Notes: generated by a model from the sequence alone, not told the origin. 64,000 nucleotides of DNA from Acetohalobium arabaticum DSM 5501 (GCF_000144695.1 NC_014378.1:1-64000), one strand, 5' to 3'; counted from the first letter of the stretch, positions 23,059-32,079 are shown. Program-made: numbers and translations.

Positions 23059-23090
23059 TTTTAAACTTAATTTTAATGTCATGTGAATCT

Positions 23091-23138
23091 CTCCATCTAA
23101 ATCTGTGATTAAATCACAGATTTAGATGGAGCTTCTTT
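23091..23138 (+). terminator. terminator after DUF296 gene
   Basis: The 19 bases at 23091-23109 (CTCCATCTAAATCTGTGAT) pair perfectly with 23113-23131 and are followed by CTTCTTTATTT. The perfect stem and tight loop indicate a factor-independent terminator. Confidence 0.75.
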
Positions 23139-23139
23139 A

Positions 23140-23515
23140 TTTACTATGGTGGGTTTACAACACTATTATCTCTTACCATCCGTGAACTACTCGGCAATGA
23201 ATTACCCGTAATATCAAGCAAATTACCCAATCGGCGTGTCCAACGTCTACCCAGTCAAAGACTGGTTATACAAAAAGCGTCACTACTCCTATCTAGCATA
23301 GGTGCTAGACTCAGAGATACTTTTATTGCTTAAGATAGAAGTGTAAGTACCTCTATAAGTGTTTACTAGAAGATTTAGTGTCTTCTATCTACAACGAGCA
23401 CCCTGAATATTTTACACAGTAGAGGTTTAGCTACTGCAACCTCCAATATTCACTTGTGCGTAATTTACAGGCCTTGCTTGTAAATGTTTCACTTCTATTT
23501 CCTATCTATAATATC
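23140..23515. other. structured non-coding region, unassigned
   Basis: No credible gene lies in these 375 bases, but paired segments abound. CCAGTC/GACTGG (23251-23265) is a triloop hairpin, and TCTAGCA/TGCTAGA (23292-23309) is a tetraloop hairpin. AGATAGAAG (23333-23341) pairs with CTTCTATCT (23382-23390). A long imperfect helix pairs GCAC-GAATATT (23398-23411) with AATATTC-GTGC (23445-23459) and encloses GAGGTT/AACCTC. GC content exceeds that of the neighbouring genes. It could be a structured RNA on either strand, or the right end of a lost mobile element. I do not recognise a known family. Confidence 0.4.
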
Positions 23516-23594
23516 CCCTTCTCTTTTAACCTATTTTCAGTTAATCGACGGTTATAAACTATTACTATTATCTTCTCCTTGATTAGAATAAAGT

Positions 23595-23620
23595 ATATTA
23601 GAAGAATAAAAGCATAATAT
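23595..23620 (+). promoter_or_regulatory. possible sporulation-type promoter
   Basis: ATATT (23595-23599) and CATAATAT (23613-23620), separated by 13 bases, resemble the -35 and -10 of mother-cell sigma-E promoters, 22 bases before the first gene of the small-protein cluster. The match is loose. CATATTATA at 24256-24264 before the second gene fits the sigma-K -10 pattern CATANNNTA, with AC 15-17 bases upstream. Confidence 0.3.
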
Positions 23621-23641
23621 TTAATAAGGAGGGGTAAAAGT

Positions 23642-24226
23642 ATGGCATTAGACCGTTTTAAAAAGAAAAAAACAGAGTCAAAAGTAAAAATTAAAGGATC
23701 ACATTTCAAGCAAAGAGATAAAATTAAAAGTGAACCAAGTAATTCAGAACAGAAAATAAATTTTAAGAATAATAATGAAGAAAATATAGTAACAGCAAAG
23801 ATAAAAAAGAAACTGTTAAAAGAAAAAACTCCCCTAGGTAAAGAAGAGATTCAAGCTGAATCTATAGATAAATTAAAGAATTCAACAATAAACCATAATA
23901 ATCAACAACAATATGAAAATGAGCTTAAAAAAGATAATCTGCAAATAAATTCTATTAAACAGAACTGTTCTAATTTAAAGTCCAGTTTAAAAGAAGTTGC
24001 CCTTCAAACAGAAAAAATGGCTGATAATTTAGATGATTTAATAGGAGACACTGAAGAGTTGGAATCAAGTAAGAGAAATAAAGAAAAAGTGGAAAATGAT
24101 GGCTTGGGTTCAAATTCAAACCAGGATCCATTGGATACATTTTCATTAGATAAGGTATCGATTATAATTATCCTCCATATTTTATTACAGAGATTTTTTA
24201 CTGATAATCAGGATAATAAAAAGTAA
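23642..24226 (+). CDS. hypothetical basic/coiled protein with C-terminal hydrophobic segment
   Basis: Not recognised. The 194 residues begin very basic (RFKKKKTESKVKIKGSHFKQRDK), continue as Lys/Asn/Gln/Glu-rich low-complexity helix, include a heptad-like segment SNLKSSLKEVALQTEKMADNLDDLIG (about 110-137), and end with a short hydrophobic stretch VSIIIILHILLQRFF (about 172-186). AAGGAGGGG lies close to the ATG. Composition and the C-terminal hydrophobic end resemble the next gene's product. It is the first of five small genes lying tail to tail with cotJABC, which suggests, but does not prove, a role in the spore surface or sporulation. Confidence 0.6.
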   Translation: MALDRFKKKKTESKVKIKGSHFKQRDKIKSEPSNSEQKINFKNNNEENIVTAKIKKKLLKEKTPLGKEEIQAESIDKLKNSTINHNNQQQYENELKKDNLQINSIKQNCSNLKSSLKEVALQTEKMADNLDDLIGDTEELESSKRNKEKVENDGLGSNSNQDPLDTFSLDKVSIIIILHILLQRFFTDNQDNKK

Positions 24227-24313
24227 AATATAATTCACACTTTCGGTAGTAATAACATATTATATTATGAATTAAAGCTGGCTTAAATTGTATACATAAA
24301 GGAGGGAGGAGAT

Positions 24314-24610
24314 ATGACAGATTCAGCTGAAATGGAAGAAGGGCGTGAAGTAGACTCCATTTCAGAATCAGAAACTAGTATTATTAATTCTAATCAAGAA
24401 AGTGATGAGCCAAATGAAATAAAGGAGACATCAGACAATAAAACTCAAGAAGAACTGAAAGATAAATCTCCTGAAGCTGAATTACAGCAAAAAGAATCAA
24501 ATCCCTACTGTATACGAACTAAAATGAGTGGTAGCACAAGATTAATTATAATATTAATTGTAATTTTAATACTGCAAAAAATTACAGCCGGCACAGATCT
24601 TTTTTGTTAA
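24314..24610 (+). CDS. hypothetical acidic protein with C-terminal hydrophobic helix
   Basis: Not recognised. Residues 1-62 are strongly acidic and disordered-looking (Ser/Glu/Asp/Asn-rich). CIRTKMSGSTR then leads into a hydrophobic run LIIILIVILILQKITAG (about 76-92) and a terminal Cys. This is the layout of a small tail-anchored protein with 98 residues. GGAGGGAGGAG precedes the ATG. The 3' part resembles the end of the preceding gene's product (RxIIIILxILLQ), so the two may share a domain of this type. A CATATTATA element 58 bases upstream fits a sigma-K -10. Function unknown. Confidence 0.6.
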   Translation: MTDSAEMEEGREVDSISESETSIINSNQESDEPNEIKETSDNKTQEELKDKSPEAELQQKESNPYCIRTKMSGSTRLIIILIVILILQKITAGTDLFC

Positions 24611-24642
24611 TTTTAAATTATCACAATGAGGGGGTAGAAGTA

Positions 24643-24849
24643 ATGTCAAATGAACAATCTTTAGAAGATGTCAAAACCTTAATTAATCAGTTTGAAAACT
24701 TTTTATCAGATAATAATCGGGAAGTAATGAATAAAATTGTAAATGAATTGGATAGTGCAGATGGTAAATCTGAGATAGACCAAACTAAAATGAAAGAATT
24801 AATTTCACAGTTAATCAATCAAAATAATATTGATCCATCCCAGTTATAA
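24643..24849 (+). CDS. hypothetical 68-residue helical protein
   Basis: Not recognised. MSNEQSLEDVKTLINQFENFLSDNNREVMNKIVNELDSADGK and the remainder predict two amphipathic helices without membrane segments or cysteines. The start at 24643 is chosen because GAGGGGG lies nine bases ahead. The in-frame ATG at 24604 overlaps the end of the preceding gene and has no SD. It lies 32 bases after the hydrophobic-tail gene and is probably cotranscribed. The C-terminal Q-L-I-N-Q-N-N-I-D-P-S-Q-L is Asn/Gln-rich. No function can be given. Confidence 0.55.
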   Translation: MSNEQSLEDVKTLINQFENFLSDNNREVMNKIVNELDSADGKSEIDQTKMKELISQLINQNNIDPSQL

Positions 24850-24919
24850 ATACATATCGCCGTAAATTCTGTTCACTTTAAAATCTGATGAATATCATAT
24901 TATTAGCTGAGGAGTTGAA

Positions 24920-25168
24920 ATGACTATGACAGATGGCGGTTATGAAGACTTTGAGGACTTTATGCAGAATAGACTGTCAAATAATGATAGTAATTCTGCA
25001 AAACAGAGTCTAGGAGGTGAAGATTCAATGAATGAAACTGAACTAGAAGGTGAAGAAAGGCCTGAAAGTAGAAAGCGTAAAAAGGGTAAGTGTTCTAAAA
25101 ATTGCGGACAGATTATAATTGAAAAGGTTGAAGAATTAGAAATTGAAATCGACTGCTGTACAGATTAG
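24920..25168 (+). CDS. hypothetical acidic/basic bipartite protein with Cys pairs
   Basis: Not recognised. The 82 residues start acidic (MTMTDGGYEDFEDFMQNRLS), pass through a basic RKRKKGKCSKNC patch (Cys58 and Cys62), and end in a beta-like IIIEKVEELEIEIDCCTD with a vicinal Cys pair. The four cysteines could bind metal or crosslink, as often seen in coat proteins, which is only inference. GAGGAG lies about seven bases before the ATG. A CATATTAT element is 17 bases upstream. A strong terminator at 25204-25238 ends this transcription unit. Confidence 0.55.
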   Translation: MTMTDGGYEDFEDFMQNRLSNNDSNSAKQSLGGEDSMNETELEGEERPESRKRKKGKCSKNCGQIIIEKVEELEIEIDCCTD

Positions 25169-25203
25169 TAATTTCTTAATAATTAAATAAAATTTTAAAC
25201 ATA

Positions 25204-25238
25204 GAAAGTCAACTAAAAGTAGTTGGCTTTCTTTTTTT
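25204..25238 (+). terminator. terminator of the small-gene cluster
   Basis: GAAAGTCAACTA (25204-25215) pairs with TAGTTGGCTTTC (25220-25231) with one G-T pair, around AAAG, and is followed by seven Ts. Confidence 0.85.
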
Positions 25239-25303
25239 ATTTAAATTGCACTTTTAATCAGTAATATGAATAAATTAACTTACAAGAGGGAGGTGTTTAA
25301 TAT

Positions 25304-25636
25304 ATTTTTTCTTTAATTAATAGAATCAAAGAAAAAATTGGTAGTTTATTTAAAAGAACAGACTGTAGAAATAAGGATGAGATTCATCTTAATTTAGACG
25401 GGTTAGAAATAATTATGGAGCGATGTTTTGCCTATGACAAGCCCCATGAGGTTTCTGTTTTTGTTCCTCGGGCTGAATTAAGGAAGAAGATGGATGATGG
25501 AGAAAAGACAGAAGAAATAGAGATTCTACTTAATAGTATTACTGTTGTTCATTCGCCTCAACGGCCTTCTGATGAGGGAGAAGGCTCTCCCCCAGAACCT
25601 CCAGAAATTCCTCAAGATGATGTTGATAATATGTAG
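25304..25636 (+). CDS. hypothetical protein with predicted AUU start
   Basis: Not recognised. The only ATG in frame (25415) has no Shine-Dalgarno and would give 73 residues. The frame is open for 37 more codons upstream to ATT at 25304, eight bases after a clear GGGAGGTG (25288-25295). No ATG, GTG or TTG occurs in frame in that stretch. The extension reads FSLINRIKEKIGSLFKRTDCRNK, an amphipathic basic helix, then EIHLNLDGLEIIMERCFAYDKPHEVSVFVPRAEL, a beta-rich core, and an acidic Pro-rich tail. The predicted length is 110. It is convergent with cotJC and shares the hairpin at 25636-25661. Confidence 0.55.
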   Translation: MFSLINRIKEKIGSLFKRTDCRNKDEIHLNLDGLEIIMERCFAYDKPHEVSVFVPRAELRKKMDDGEKTEEIEILLNSITVVHSPQRPSDEGEGSPPEPPEIPQDDVDNM

Positions 25637-25667
25637 AGACCCTGCAGTCTGCAGGATCTCTTTTATT
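25636..25667. terminator. convergent terminator
   Basis: CCTGCA and TGCAGG around GTC form the core of a hairpin extended by GAGA/TCTC, followed by TTTTATTTTA. It lies between the small gene at 25304 and the end of cotJC. Confidence 0.7.
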
Positions 25668-26255
25668 TTAGTCACATTGTCCATTTTTATAATCTTTATC
25701 TTTAAGATAGTCTCTTACAATCTCTAAAGTTTCTCCAAAGCGTTGGAAGTGAACTACTTCTCTTTGCCTTAAAAAACATAGAGTGTCTACTACTCCTGGA
25801 TCATTACTGAGATTAATTAAATATTCATAAGTGGCTCGAGCTTTTTCTTCTGCAGCTAAGTTTTCATGTAAAGTAGCAATCGGATCTTCATGTGATTGAA
25901 TAAAAGCAGCTGTCCAGGGTACCCCTGCAGCATCATGAGGATATAAGGCCCGACCATGTTCAGCATAATGTGCTCCAAGACCTGCTTTTCGTAGTTTTGA
26001 AACTGGCACTCCTTCAGTTAGTTTATAGATTAAGGCACCAAGTACTTCCCAGTGAGCTAATTCCTCTGTGCCGATATTTGTCAAAGTAGCTTTAGCCTCA
26101 TCAGTTGGGATGGTATATCGTTGTGTTAAATATCTAATACCTGCTGATAGTTCACTGTCTGGTCCTCCATATTGAGCATAAAGGTATTTAGCCATTTCTA
26201 AGTCATTTTTCTTTACTTTAACCGGATACTGAAGTATCTTTTCATAACTCCACAT
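25668..26255 (-). CDS. cotJC: CotJC, manganese-catalase-family spore coat protein
   Basis: CotJC is a Mn-catalase-like protein of the inner spore coat. The 195 residues include the di-metal helices LSAGIRYLTQRYTI, TNIGTEELAHWEVLGALIYKL (Glu/His ligands at about 65-69) and LAAEEKARATYEYLINL (Glu ligands), then REVVHFQRFGE with its His. This is the shape of the short CotJC rather than full manganese catalase. It is the last gene of cotJABC, 18 bases after cotJB. In Bacillus the operon is transcribed by sigma-E in the mother cell. Its presence implies that the lineage makes, or once made, spores. Catalase activity here is plausible but not shown. Confidence 0.93.
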   Translation of the reverse strand: MWSYEKILQYPVKVKKNDLEMAKYLYAQYGGPDSELSAGIRYLTQRYTIPTDEAKATLTNIGTEELAHWEVLGALIYKLTEGVPVSKLRKAGLGAHYAEHGRALYPHDAAGVPWTAAFIQSHEDPIATLHENLAAEEKARATYEYLINLSNDPGVVDTLCFLRQREVVHFQRFGETLEIVRDYLKDKDYKNGQCD

Positions 26256-26273
26256 AAATCTCCCTCCTTCTAA

Positions 26274-26555
26274 TTAATAATTAATCTGCCATGGCCATTC
26301 AGTTCTTATATACTTCCAATAATAATCCTCTTTACATTCAGCCTGCCATGATTGTTTATAGCACCAATCAGCAGTAATAGGTCCATATTTTTGTTGATAA
26401 TTTCTCTTTAAGTCTTTAAGTTTACAAGCATACTTTTGGTGGTCTTCTAAAGCTATTTCATCACAAGGATGAGTATTTAAATATAAACTTAATTCGAGAA
26501 CTACAAATTTCAAAGCCATAATCTTTTTCAGATATTGAAGCTGTTTTTTAGACAT
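26274..26555 (-). CDS. cotJB: CotJB spore coat protein
   Basis: This 93-residue protein has the CotJB pattern: an N-terminal helix LKKIMALKFVVLELSLYLNTHPCDEIAL, then ALKDLKRNYQQKYGP-type residues (DLKRNYQQKYGPITADW) and a C-terminal WPWQINY. The paired tryptophans and the NTHP motif are family hallmarks. It is encoded between cotJA and cotJC in one operon, with AAGGAGG before the ATG. It is needed with CotJC for normal coat assembly in Bacillus. No catalytic residues are expected. Confidence 0.92.
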   Translation of the reverse strand: MSKKQLQYLKKIMALKFVVLELSLYLNTHPCDEIALEDHQKYACKLKDLKRNYQQKYGPITADWCYKQSWQAECKEDYYWKYIRTEWPWQINY

Positions 26556-26578
26556 ACTGATACACCTCCTTATTAAAA

Positions 26579-26758
26579 CTAATATTTTTCTCGCCGGTAT
26601 GGCCGATACAACTCGGGAAAGAATGTTCCTTTCTTCAAAGCTTCTTGTGGTTCATAATATTCTTCATAGGTTTGAAAGGGAATATAGACCTGAGCAAGTC
26701 TATATTCAGGATGATAATCTATATTAAATTCCACTTTTTCCATTTCCTCTTCTGTCAT
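26579..26758 (-). CDS. cotJA: CotJA spore coat protein
   Basis: A 59-codon gene on the minus strand reads MTEEEMEKVEFNIDYHPEYR, then LAQVYIPFQTYEEYYEPQEA, then LKKGTFFPELYRPYRREKY. The AQVYxPxQxY and GTxFPELYRPY segments are those of CotJA. GGAGGTGAC stands just upstream of the ATG. It precedes cotJB by 23 bases and completes cotJABC. The gene is shorter than usual minimum ORF lengths and is easy to miss. The leader between this gene and the divergent HTH gene (26759-26929) is AT-rich, with no clear consensus promoter. Confidence 0.9.
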   Translation of the reverse strand: MTEEEMEKVEFNIDYHPEYRLAQVYIPFQTYEEYYEPQEALKKGTFFPELYRPYRREKY

Positions 26759-26929
26759 TTATGTCACCTCCTACAATAATTTAGTTAGTATATTCTATTC
26801 AATACTGGATAATTTGTTAATTACAAAAATTAATGTCAAAGCTAAGCAGGAGTTTCAAAATTTTCCTGCAAAATATATTAATATACATAATATGTAAATA
26901 TATTGAAAATAATAAAAGGAGGATGACAT

Positions 26930-27508
26930 ATGTCAAAAAGCAAATATACAATTAGTGTTGAGGAAGCGGCAAAGCGTTTAGGTGTTTCAAGACGTACAAT
27001 TTATCGTAGATTAAATAATGACAAGCTGGACGGGAAAAAGAAACGAACTAAACATGGAGATAAATGGTTTATATCTGAAGATGAATTTAGTAAACAAGCA
27101 GAAGTGATTCAAGAAGTTGTGGAAACGGAAAGAAGGGTAGATATAAATGACCTTAAACAAGAAATAAAAGAAATATTTTTAGAAACACAGAAAGAAATTA
27201 TTAAAGAGACAATTGACAAACAAAGAGAAGTGATTAAAGAAGATATTAAAGATGAAATAAAAAAAGAAACCGAAAAAATAGGTAATACAGTAAATGAAGG
27301 GTTAGATCAGGTTAAAGAATCATTTGAAGAAACTGCAGTTTCAATTCCACAAGCAATTAAAGAAGAACAAAAAGAGCATAGAGAATGGATTAATCAGCGT
27401 GATAGAAAGCTTATGAGAAATATTAGACGAATGCAGAAAAAACAGAATAAAGAAGAAGAAGAAACTAATCAAGGTCTGTGGAATAAATTAATAAAAGTTT
27501 TTAGATAA
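26930..27508 (+). CDS. excisionase/MerR-type HTH protein with long coiled coil
   Basis: The first 55 residues are a helix-turn-helix of the excisionase/MerR kind (YTISVEEAAKRLGVSRRTIYRRLNNDKLDGKKKRTKHGDKWFISEDEF). The rest, about 60-192, is charged coiled coil with repeated KEIIKETIDKQREVIKEDIKDEIKKETEKIG. Such HTH plus coiled-coil proteins are known as small regulators of plasmids, phages and sporulation loci, but no specific family can be named. AAGGAGG precedes the ATG by about eight bases. It is divergent from cotJABC and unlinked to the serine operon downstream. DNA binding is well supported by the HTH. The target is unknown. Confidence 0.7.
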   Translation: MSKSKYTISVEEAAKRLGVSRRTIYRRLNNDKLDGKKKRTKHGDKWFISEDEFSKQAEVIQEVVETERRVDINDLKQEIKEIFLETQKEIIKETIDKQREVIKEDIKDEIKKETEKIGNTVNEGLDQVKESFEETAVSIPQAIKEEQKEHREWINQRDRKLMRNIRRMQKKQNKEEEETNQGLWNKLIKVFR

Positions 27509-27573
27509 TATTAACAAATTACTGCATAGTTGTTGTATAGAAAGAGTAATTTAAGAAAAAGTAATCAAAAAGC

Positions 27574-27602
27574 TTGCATTTTAATTGATGATTTTATATA
27601 AT
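27574..27602 (+). promoter_or_regulatory. promoter of the serine T-box operon
   Basis: TTGCAT (27574-27579) and TATAAT (27597-27602) are 17 bases apart, about 40 bases before the T-box stem I. Confidence 0.65.
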
Positions 27603-27639
27603 ATACATAATCTTAGATTAATATTTATAATTAAAATGT

Positions 27640-27874
27640 TATGATCTAGGCTAGTAGGTTCTGCTTTTATCTTAGAGAGTCGGTGCTAATTGAGATCCGA
27701 CATAAAAGTAGAATTGAATCCACCTAGGGAGCAGCTAGTGAATTAAGCTATGCCGGTTTGGACACCGTTATATGTCCTGATGAAAGTGAGAAATTAGGGT
27801 GGCAACGCGGAGAAGATAAGTCTCCCGCCCCTAGTAGTCCATTACTATGGATTATTAGGAGCGGGAGATTTTTT
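27640..27874 (+). promoter_or_regulatory. T-box riboswitch, probably serine-specific
   Basis: The T-box sequence AGGGTGGCAACGCGG (27796-27810) is followed by a terminator: TCTCCCGC (27821-27828) with GCGGGAGA (27861-27868) and a T-run. Upstream is a large stem I. In its 3' strand, GAATCCACC (27716-27724) offers TCC as a serine specifier codon. Uncharged tRNA-Ser would stabilise the antiterminator and turn on the aminotransferase-serA (and perhaps serS) genes. The specifier assignment is inference supported by the gene content. Confidence 0.9.
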
Positions 27875-27915
27875 GATTTTAGTATTGAGTAGATATTTAG
27901 GAGGGGATTATTAGT

Positions 27916-29085
27916 ATGAGTATGAAAGAAAAGAGAACTTTAATGTTGCCAGGTCCAACTCCAATTCCAGAACGGGCTCGTCAGGCCGGAGCGGAGAAGA
28001 TAATTGGCCATCGGGAATTGGAATGTGAGGAGTTAGTTGAGGAAGTAGTAGAAGGTCTTAAGTATGTCTTTCAAACAGAAGAAGATGTTTTAATCTTAAC
28101 CTGTTCTGGTACTGGAGGACTAGAGGCTTCGATAGCTAATACGCTTTCAGCCGGCGATAAAGTGTTGGCTTTATGTACTGGTGCTTTTGGTGAAAGGTAT
28201 GCCACCATTGCTGAACGTTATGGCGTGGATGTAGAGCGGATGAACTTTACCTGGGGAGAAGCTGTAGATGTAGATCGGGTTAAAAAAAGATTAGAAGAGG
28301 ATGAAGCAGGCGAAATTAAAGCTATTTTAATGACTCATAATGAGACATCTACTGGTGTTGTAAATAATCCTGAGCCAATAGGAGAATTAGCTGAGGAACA
28401 TGATGTGCTTTTATTGGTTGATGCAGTCAGTTCACTGGGAGGAGTTGAATTAAAAGTAGATGAGTGGGGAGTAGATGTAGCTGTAACATCTTCTCAGAAG
28501 GCATTAATGACTCCGCCAGGACTTTGTTTAGTCAGTGTTAGTAAGAAAGCATTAGAGGCTGGAAAAGAAGCTGATTCACCTAAATTTTATTGGAGTTTTA
28601 AGCGGGCTAAAGATCGTTATGATCGTGATACTCAAACTCCTTCGACTCCGGCTATATCAACCTTGTATGTTCTCAGGAAAGTTTTGAGGGAGATTAAAGA
28701 CGAAGGTTTGAAAAATGTCTTTAGGCGTCATGAAATAGTGACTAAGGCTATTCGCAAATCAATGAGAGCATTAGGCTTAGGTTTGTTAGTAGATGATGAG
28801 ATTGCTTCTACAACAGTAACAGCTGTTAGAGTGCCGGAAGGAATTGAATTCAATACTTTATGCCAGAAACTTAAAGAGAAATATAATGTCTATATTACTG
28901 GTAGTAAAGGTGAGTTAAAAGGAAAGGTTTTTCGAATTGGTCATTTAGGAAATGTAAGTAGAGTTGATATCTTATCTACTATTTCAGCTTTGGAGATGGT
29001 ATTAAAAGAAGAAGGGTTTGATTTAGAGTTAGGTACAGGTCTTAGAGCAGCACAACAAGTATTTTATGAGGAGGAGAGTAGATAA
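27916..29085 (+). CDS. class V aminotransferase (serine/alanine-glyoxylate aminotransferase family)
   Basis: This 389-residue PLP enzyme begins with MLPGPTPIPERA, the family start, and has LTCSGTGGLEASIANTLSAGDKVL (phosphate-binding), LLVDAVSSLGGVEL (PLP Asp) and the Schiff-base lysine in TSSQKALMTPPGL. Family members transaminate alanine, serine or glyoxylate, and some act as phosphoserine aminotransferase. Being the first gene after a serine T-box and overlapping serA by one base (TAATG), it most likely supplies the SerC step of serine synthesis. This is inferred, because no classical SerC is seen in this operon. AGGAGGGG precedes the ATG by about ten bases. Confidence 0.9.
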   Translation: MSMKEKRTLMLPGPTPIPERARQAGAEKIIGHRELECEELVEEVVEGLKYVFQTEEDVLILTCSGTGGLEASIANTLSAGDKVLALCTGAFGERYATIAERYGVDVERMNFTWGEAVDVDRVKKRLEEDEAGEIKAILMTHNETSTGVVNNPEPIGELAEEHDVLLLVDAVSSLGGVELKVDEWGVDVAVTSSQKALMTPPGLCLVSVSKKALEAGKEADSPKFYWSFKRAKDRYDRDTQTPSTPAISTLYVLRKVLREIKDEGLKNVFRRHEIVTKAIRKSMRALGLGLLVDDEIASTTVTAVRVPEGIEFNTLCQKLKEKYNVYITGSKGELKGKVFRIGHLGNVSRVDILSTISALEMVLKEEGFDLELGTGLRAAQQVFYEEESR

Positions 29086-30668
29086 TGAAAGTATTAGTTA
29101 GTGATAATATCTCTCAAGCAGGAATCGATATTCTGAAGGATAATGGAGTAGATGTAACCTTTAATACTGAACTATCTTATGAAGAATTATTAGAAGAGAT
29201 TGGTAAGTATGATGGAATTATCTTAAGAAGCATGACGCCTCTTAATGAGGAGGTTCTAAGCCAGGCTGATAATCTAAAGGTGATTGCCCGAGCCGGTTCT
29301 GGTTATGATAATATAGATGTAGAAGCAGCTTCAAAACGCGGAATTATTGTCTTGAATACTCCTGGTCAGAATACTATTTCTGCTGCTGAACAGACAATGG
29401 CTTTGATGTTAGGATTATCCAGAAATCTTCCTCAGGCTAATGAAGCTTTACATGAAGGTATCTGGGATAGAAATAAGTATCAAGGTGTAGAAATAAATCA
29501 AAAGACCTTAGGAATTATAGGGTTAGGCCGTGTAGGAGGAAATGTAGCAACAAGAGCAAAATCCTTTAATATGGAAGTGATAGCCAATGATCCTTATATT
29601 CCAGCCGAACGGGGTGAAAAGCTTGGAGTTGAGTTAGTAGGCTTTAAAGAAGTCTTAAAGAGATCTGATTATATCTCTATCCATACACCGCTTACAGATG
29701 AGACATACCATATTTTAGGCAAAAAAGAGTTTGCTCAGATGAAAGAAGGAGTTAGAATTGTTAATGCAGCGCGCGGTGAAAATGTTGATACTTATGAGTT
29801 GGCCGAAGCAATTAAAGAAGGGAAAGTTGCTGGAGCTGCTCTTGATGTACATGAAGAAGAACCGTTAAAAGAAGAACATCCTTTATTGGAGTTGGAGGAT
29901 AGAGTAATTGTTTCTCCACATTTGGGCGGTACTACAGTAGAAGCTATGGATAATGTAGCCATTGATGCAGCTAAACAGGCAATTAGCGTGCTTAGAGGTG
30001 ACTTACCAAGAACTCCACTAAATGCTCCTGCTCTACAACCAGAGGCTATGAAAGAGATTGAACCATATGTAAATCTAGCTAAAAAGTTAGGTGCTTTTTA
30101 TGCTCAGTGGGGGGAAGGAAGGATAAAAGAATTAACAATAAGTTATAGAGGAGAATTAGCTGAAAAGGAGATTGGTCCAGTTACCACAGCTTTATTAATA
30201 GGAATTTTAAATCCAATTTTAGATACCACAGTTAATTCTGTTAATGCAGGTTTAATTGCTGAAGAGCGTGGAATTGATATTACAGAAAGTAAGAGTTCTA
30301 CTACTGAACGATACTCTAGTTTAATTGAATTAAAGGTAGAAACAGAAGCAGGAGTTAATAATTTAGTAGGAACTGTTTTTGATGATACTGATTTAAGAAT
30401 TGTAGAGATCAATGGTTACAGAGTAAATGCTATTTCCGAAGGAAATCTATTAATTACTAATCATACTGATAAACCAGGAGTAGTAGGAAAGATTGGTACT
30501 TTGTTAGGTGAAAATGATATAAATATTGCTAATATGCAGTTAGGCCGTCATGATGCAGGTGGAGAAGCTGTCATGGTAATGGGCATAGATAATGAGTTAA
30601 ATTCTGAAGTTAAAGAAAAACTTTTAACTATTGATGGTATATCAGATATTAAAGAAGTTAACCTATAA
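29085..30668 (+). CDS. serA: D-3-phosphoglycerate dehydrogenase
   Basis: SerA oxidises 3-phosphoglycerate, the first step of serine synthesis. The 527 residues show the substrate/nucleotide-binding domains with GIIGLGRVGGNVATRAKSF (NAD fold at about 145) and the catalytic Arg, Glu and His (SPHLGGTT around 281). They continue with an intervening ASB-like domain (about 315-450) and a C-terminal ACT domain (LLITNHTDKPGVVGKIGTLL, about 455-527). The ACT domain suggests serine feedback, on top of T-box control. Translation is coupled to the aminotransferase by the TAATG overlap. The length is typical of the long (type I) form. Confidence 0.97.
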   Translation: MKVLVSDNISQAGIDILKDNGVDVTFNTELSYEELLEEIGKYDGIILRSMTPLNEEVLSQADNLKVIARAGSGYDNIDVEAASKRGIIVLNTPGQNTISAAEQTMALMLGLSRNLPQANEALHEGIWDRNKYQGVEINQKTLGIIGLGRVGGNVATRAKSFNMEVIANDPYIPAERGEKLGVELVGFKEVLKRSDYISIHTPLTDETYHILGKKEFAQMKEGVRIVNAARGENVDTYELAEAIKEGKVAGAALDVHEEEPLKEEHPLLELEDRVIVSPHLGGTTVEAMDNVAIDAAKQAISVLRGDLPRTPLNAPALQPEAMKEIEPYVNLAKKLGAFYAQWGEGRIKELTISYRGELAEKEIGPVTTALLIGILNPILDTTVNSVNAGLIAEERGIDITESKSSTTERYSSLIELKVETEAGVNNLVGTVFDDTDLRIVEINGYRVNAISEGNLLITNHTDKPGVVGKIGTLLGENDINIANMQLGRHDAGGEAVMVMGIDNELNSEVKEKLLTIDGISDIKEVNL

Positions 30669-30742
30669 ATACAGCGGAAGTTAAATTCTACCTTTGATAA
30701 ATAAATAAGGTAATTGCCCAATTCAATAAGGAGGGCTAATAG

Positions 30743-32023
<1,281 letters not shown>

Positions 32024-32038
32024 ATTTAATAAATATTA

Positions 32039-32067
32039 TTGACAATCAATAAAGGCTATGTTATACT
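32039..32067 (+). promoter_or_regulatory. promoter of the tRNA cluster
   Basis: TTGACA (32039-32044) and TATACT (32062-32067) are spaced by 17 bases, 12 bases before the first tRNA-Ser. Confidence 0.8.
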
Positions 32068-32079
32068 TTTCTATGCGTT

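Noticed and set aside
23140-23515. Known housekeeping RNAs (6S, tmRNA, RNase P RNA) or a group II intron
   Set aside because: No tRNA-like end, no RNase P core motifs, no domain V hairpin, and no intron-encoded reverse transcriptase.
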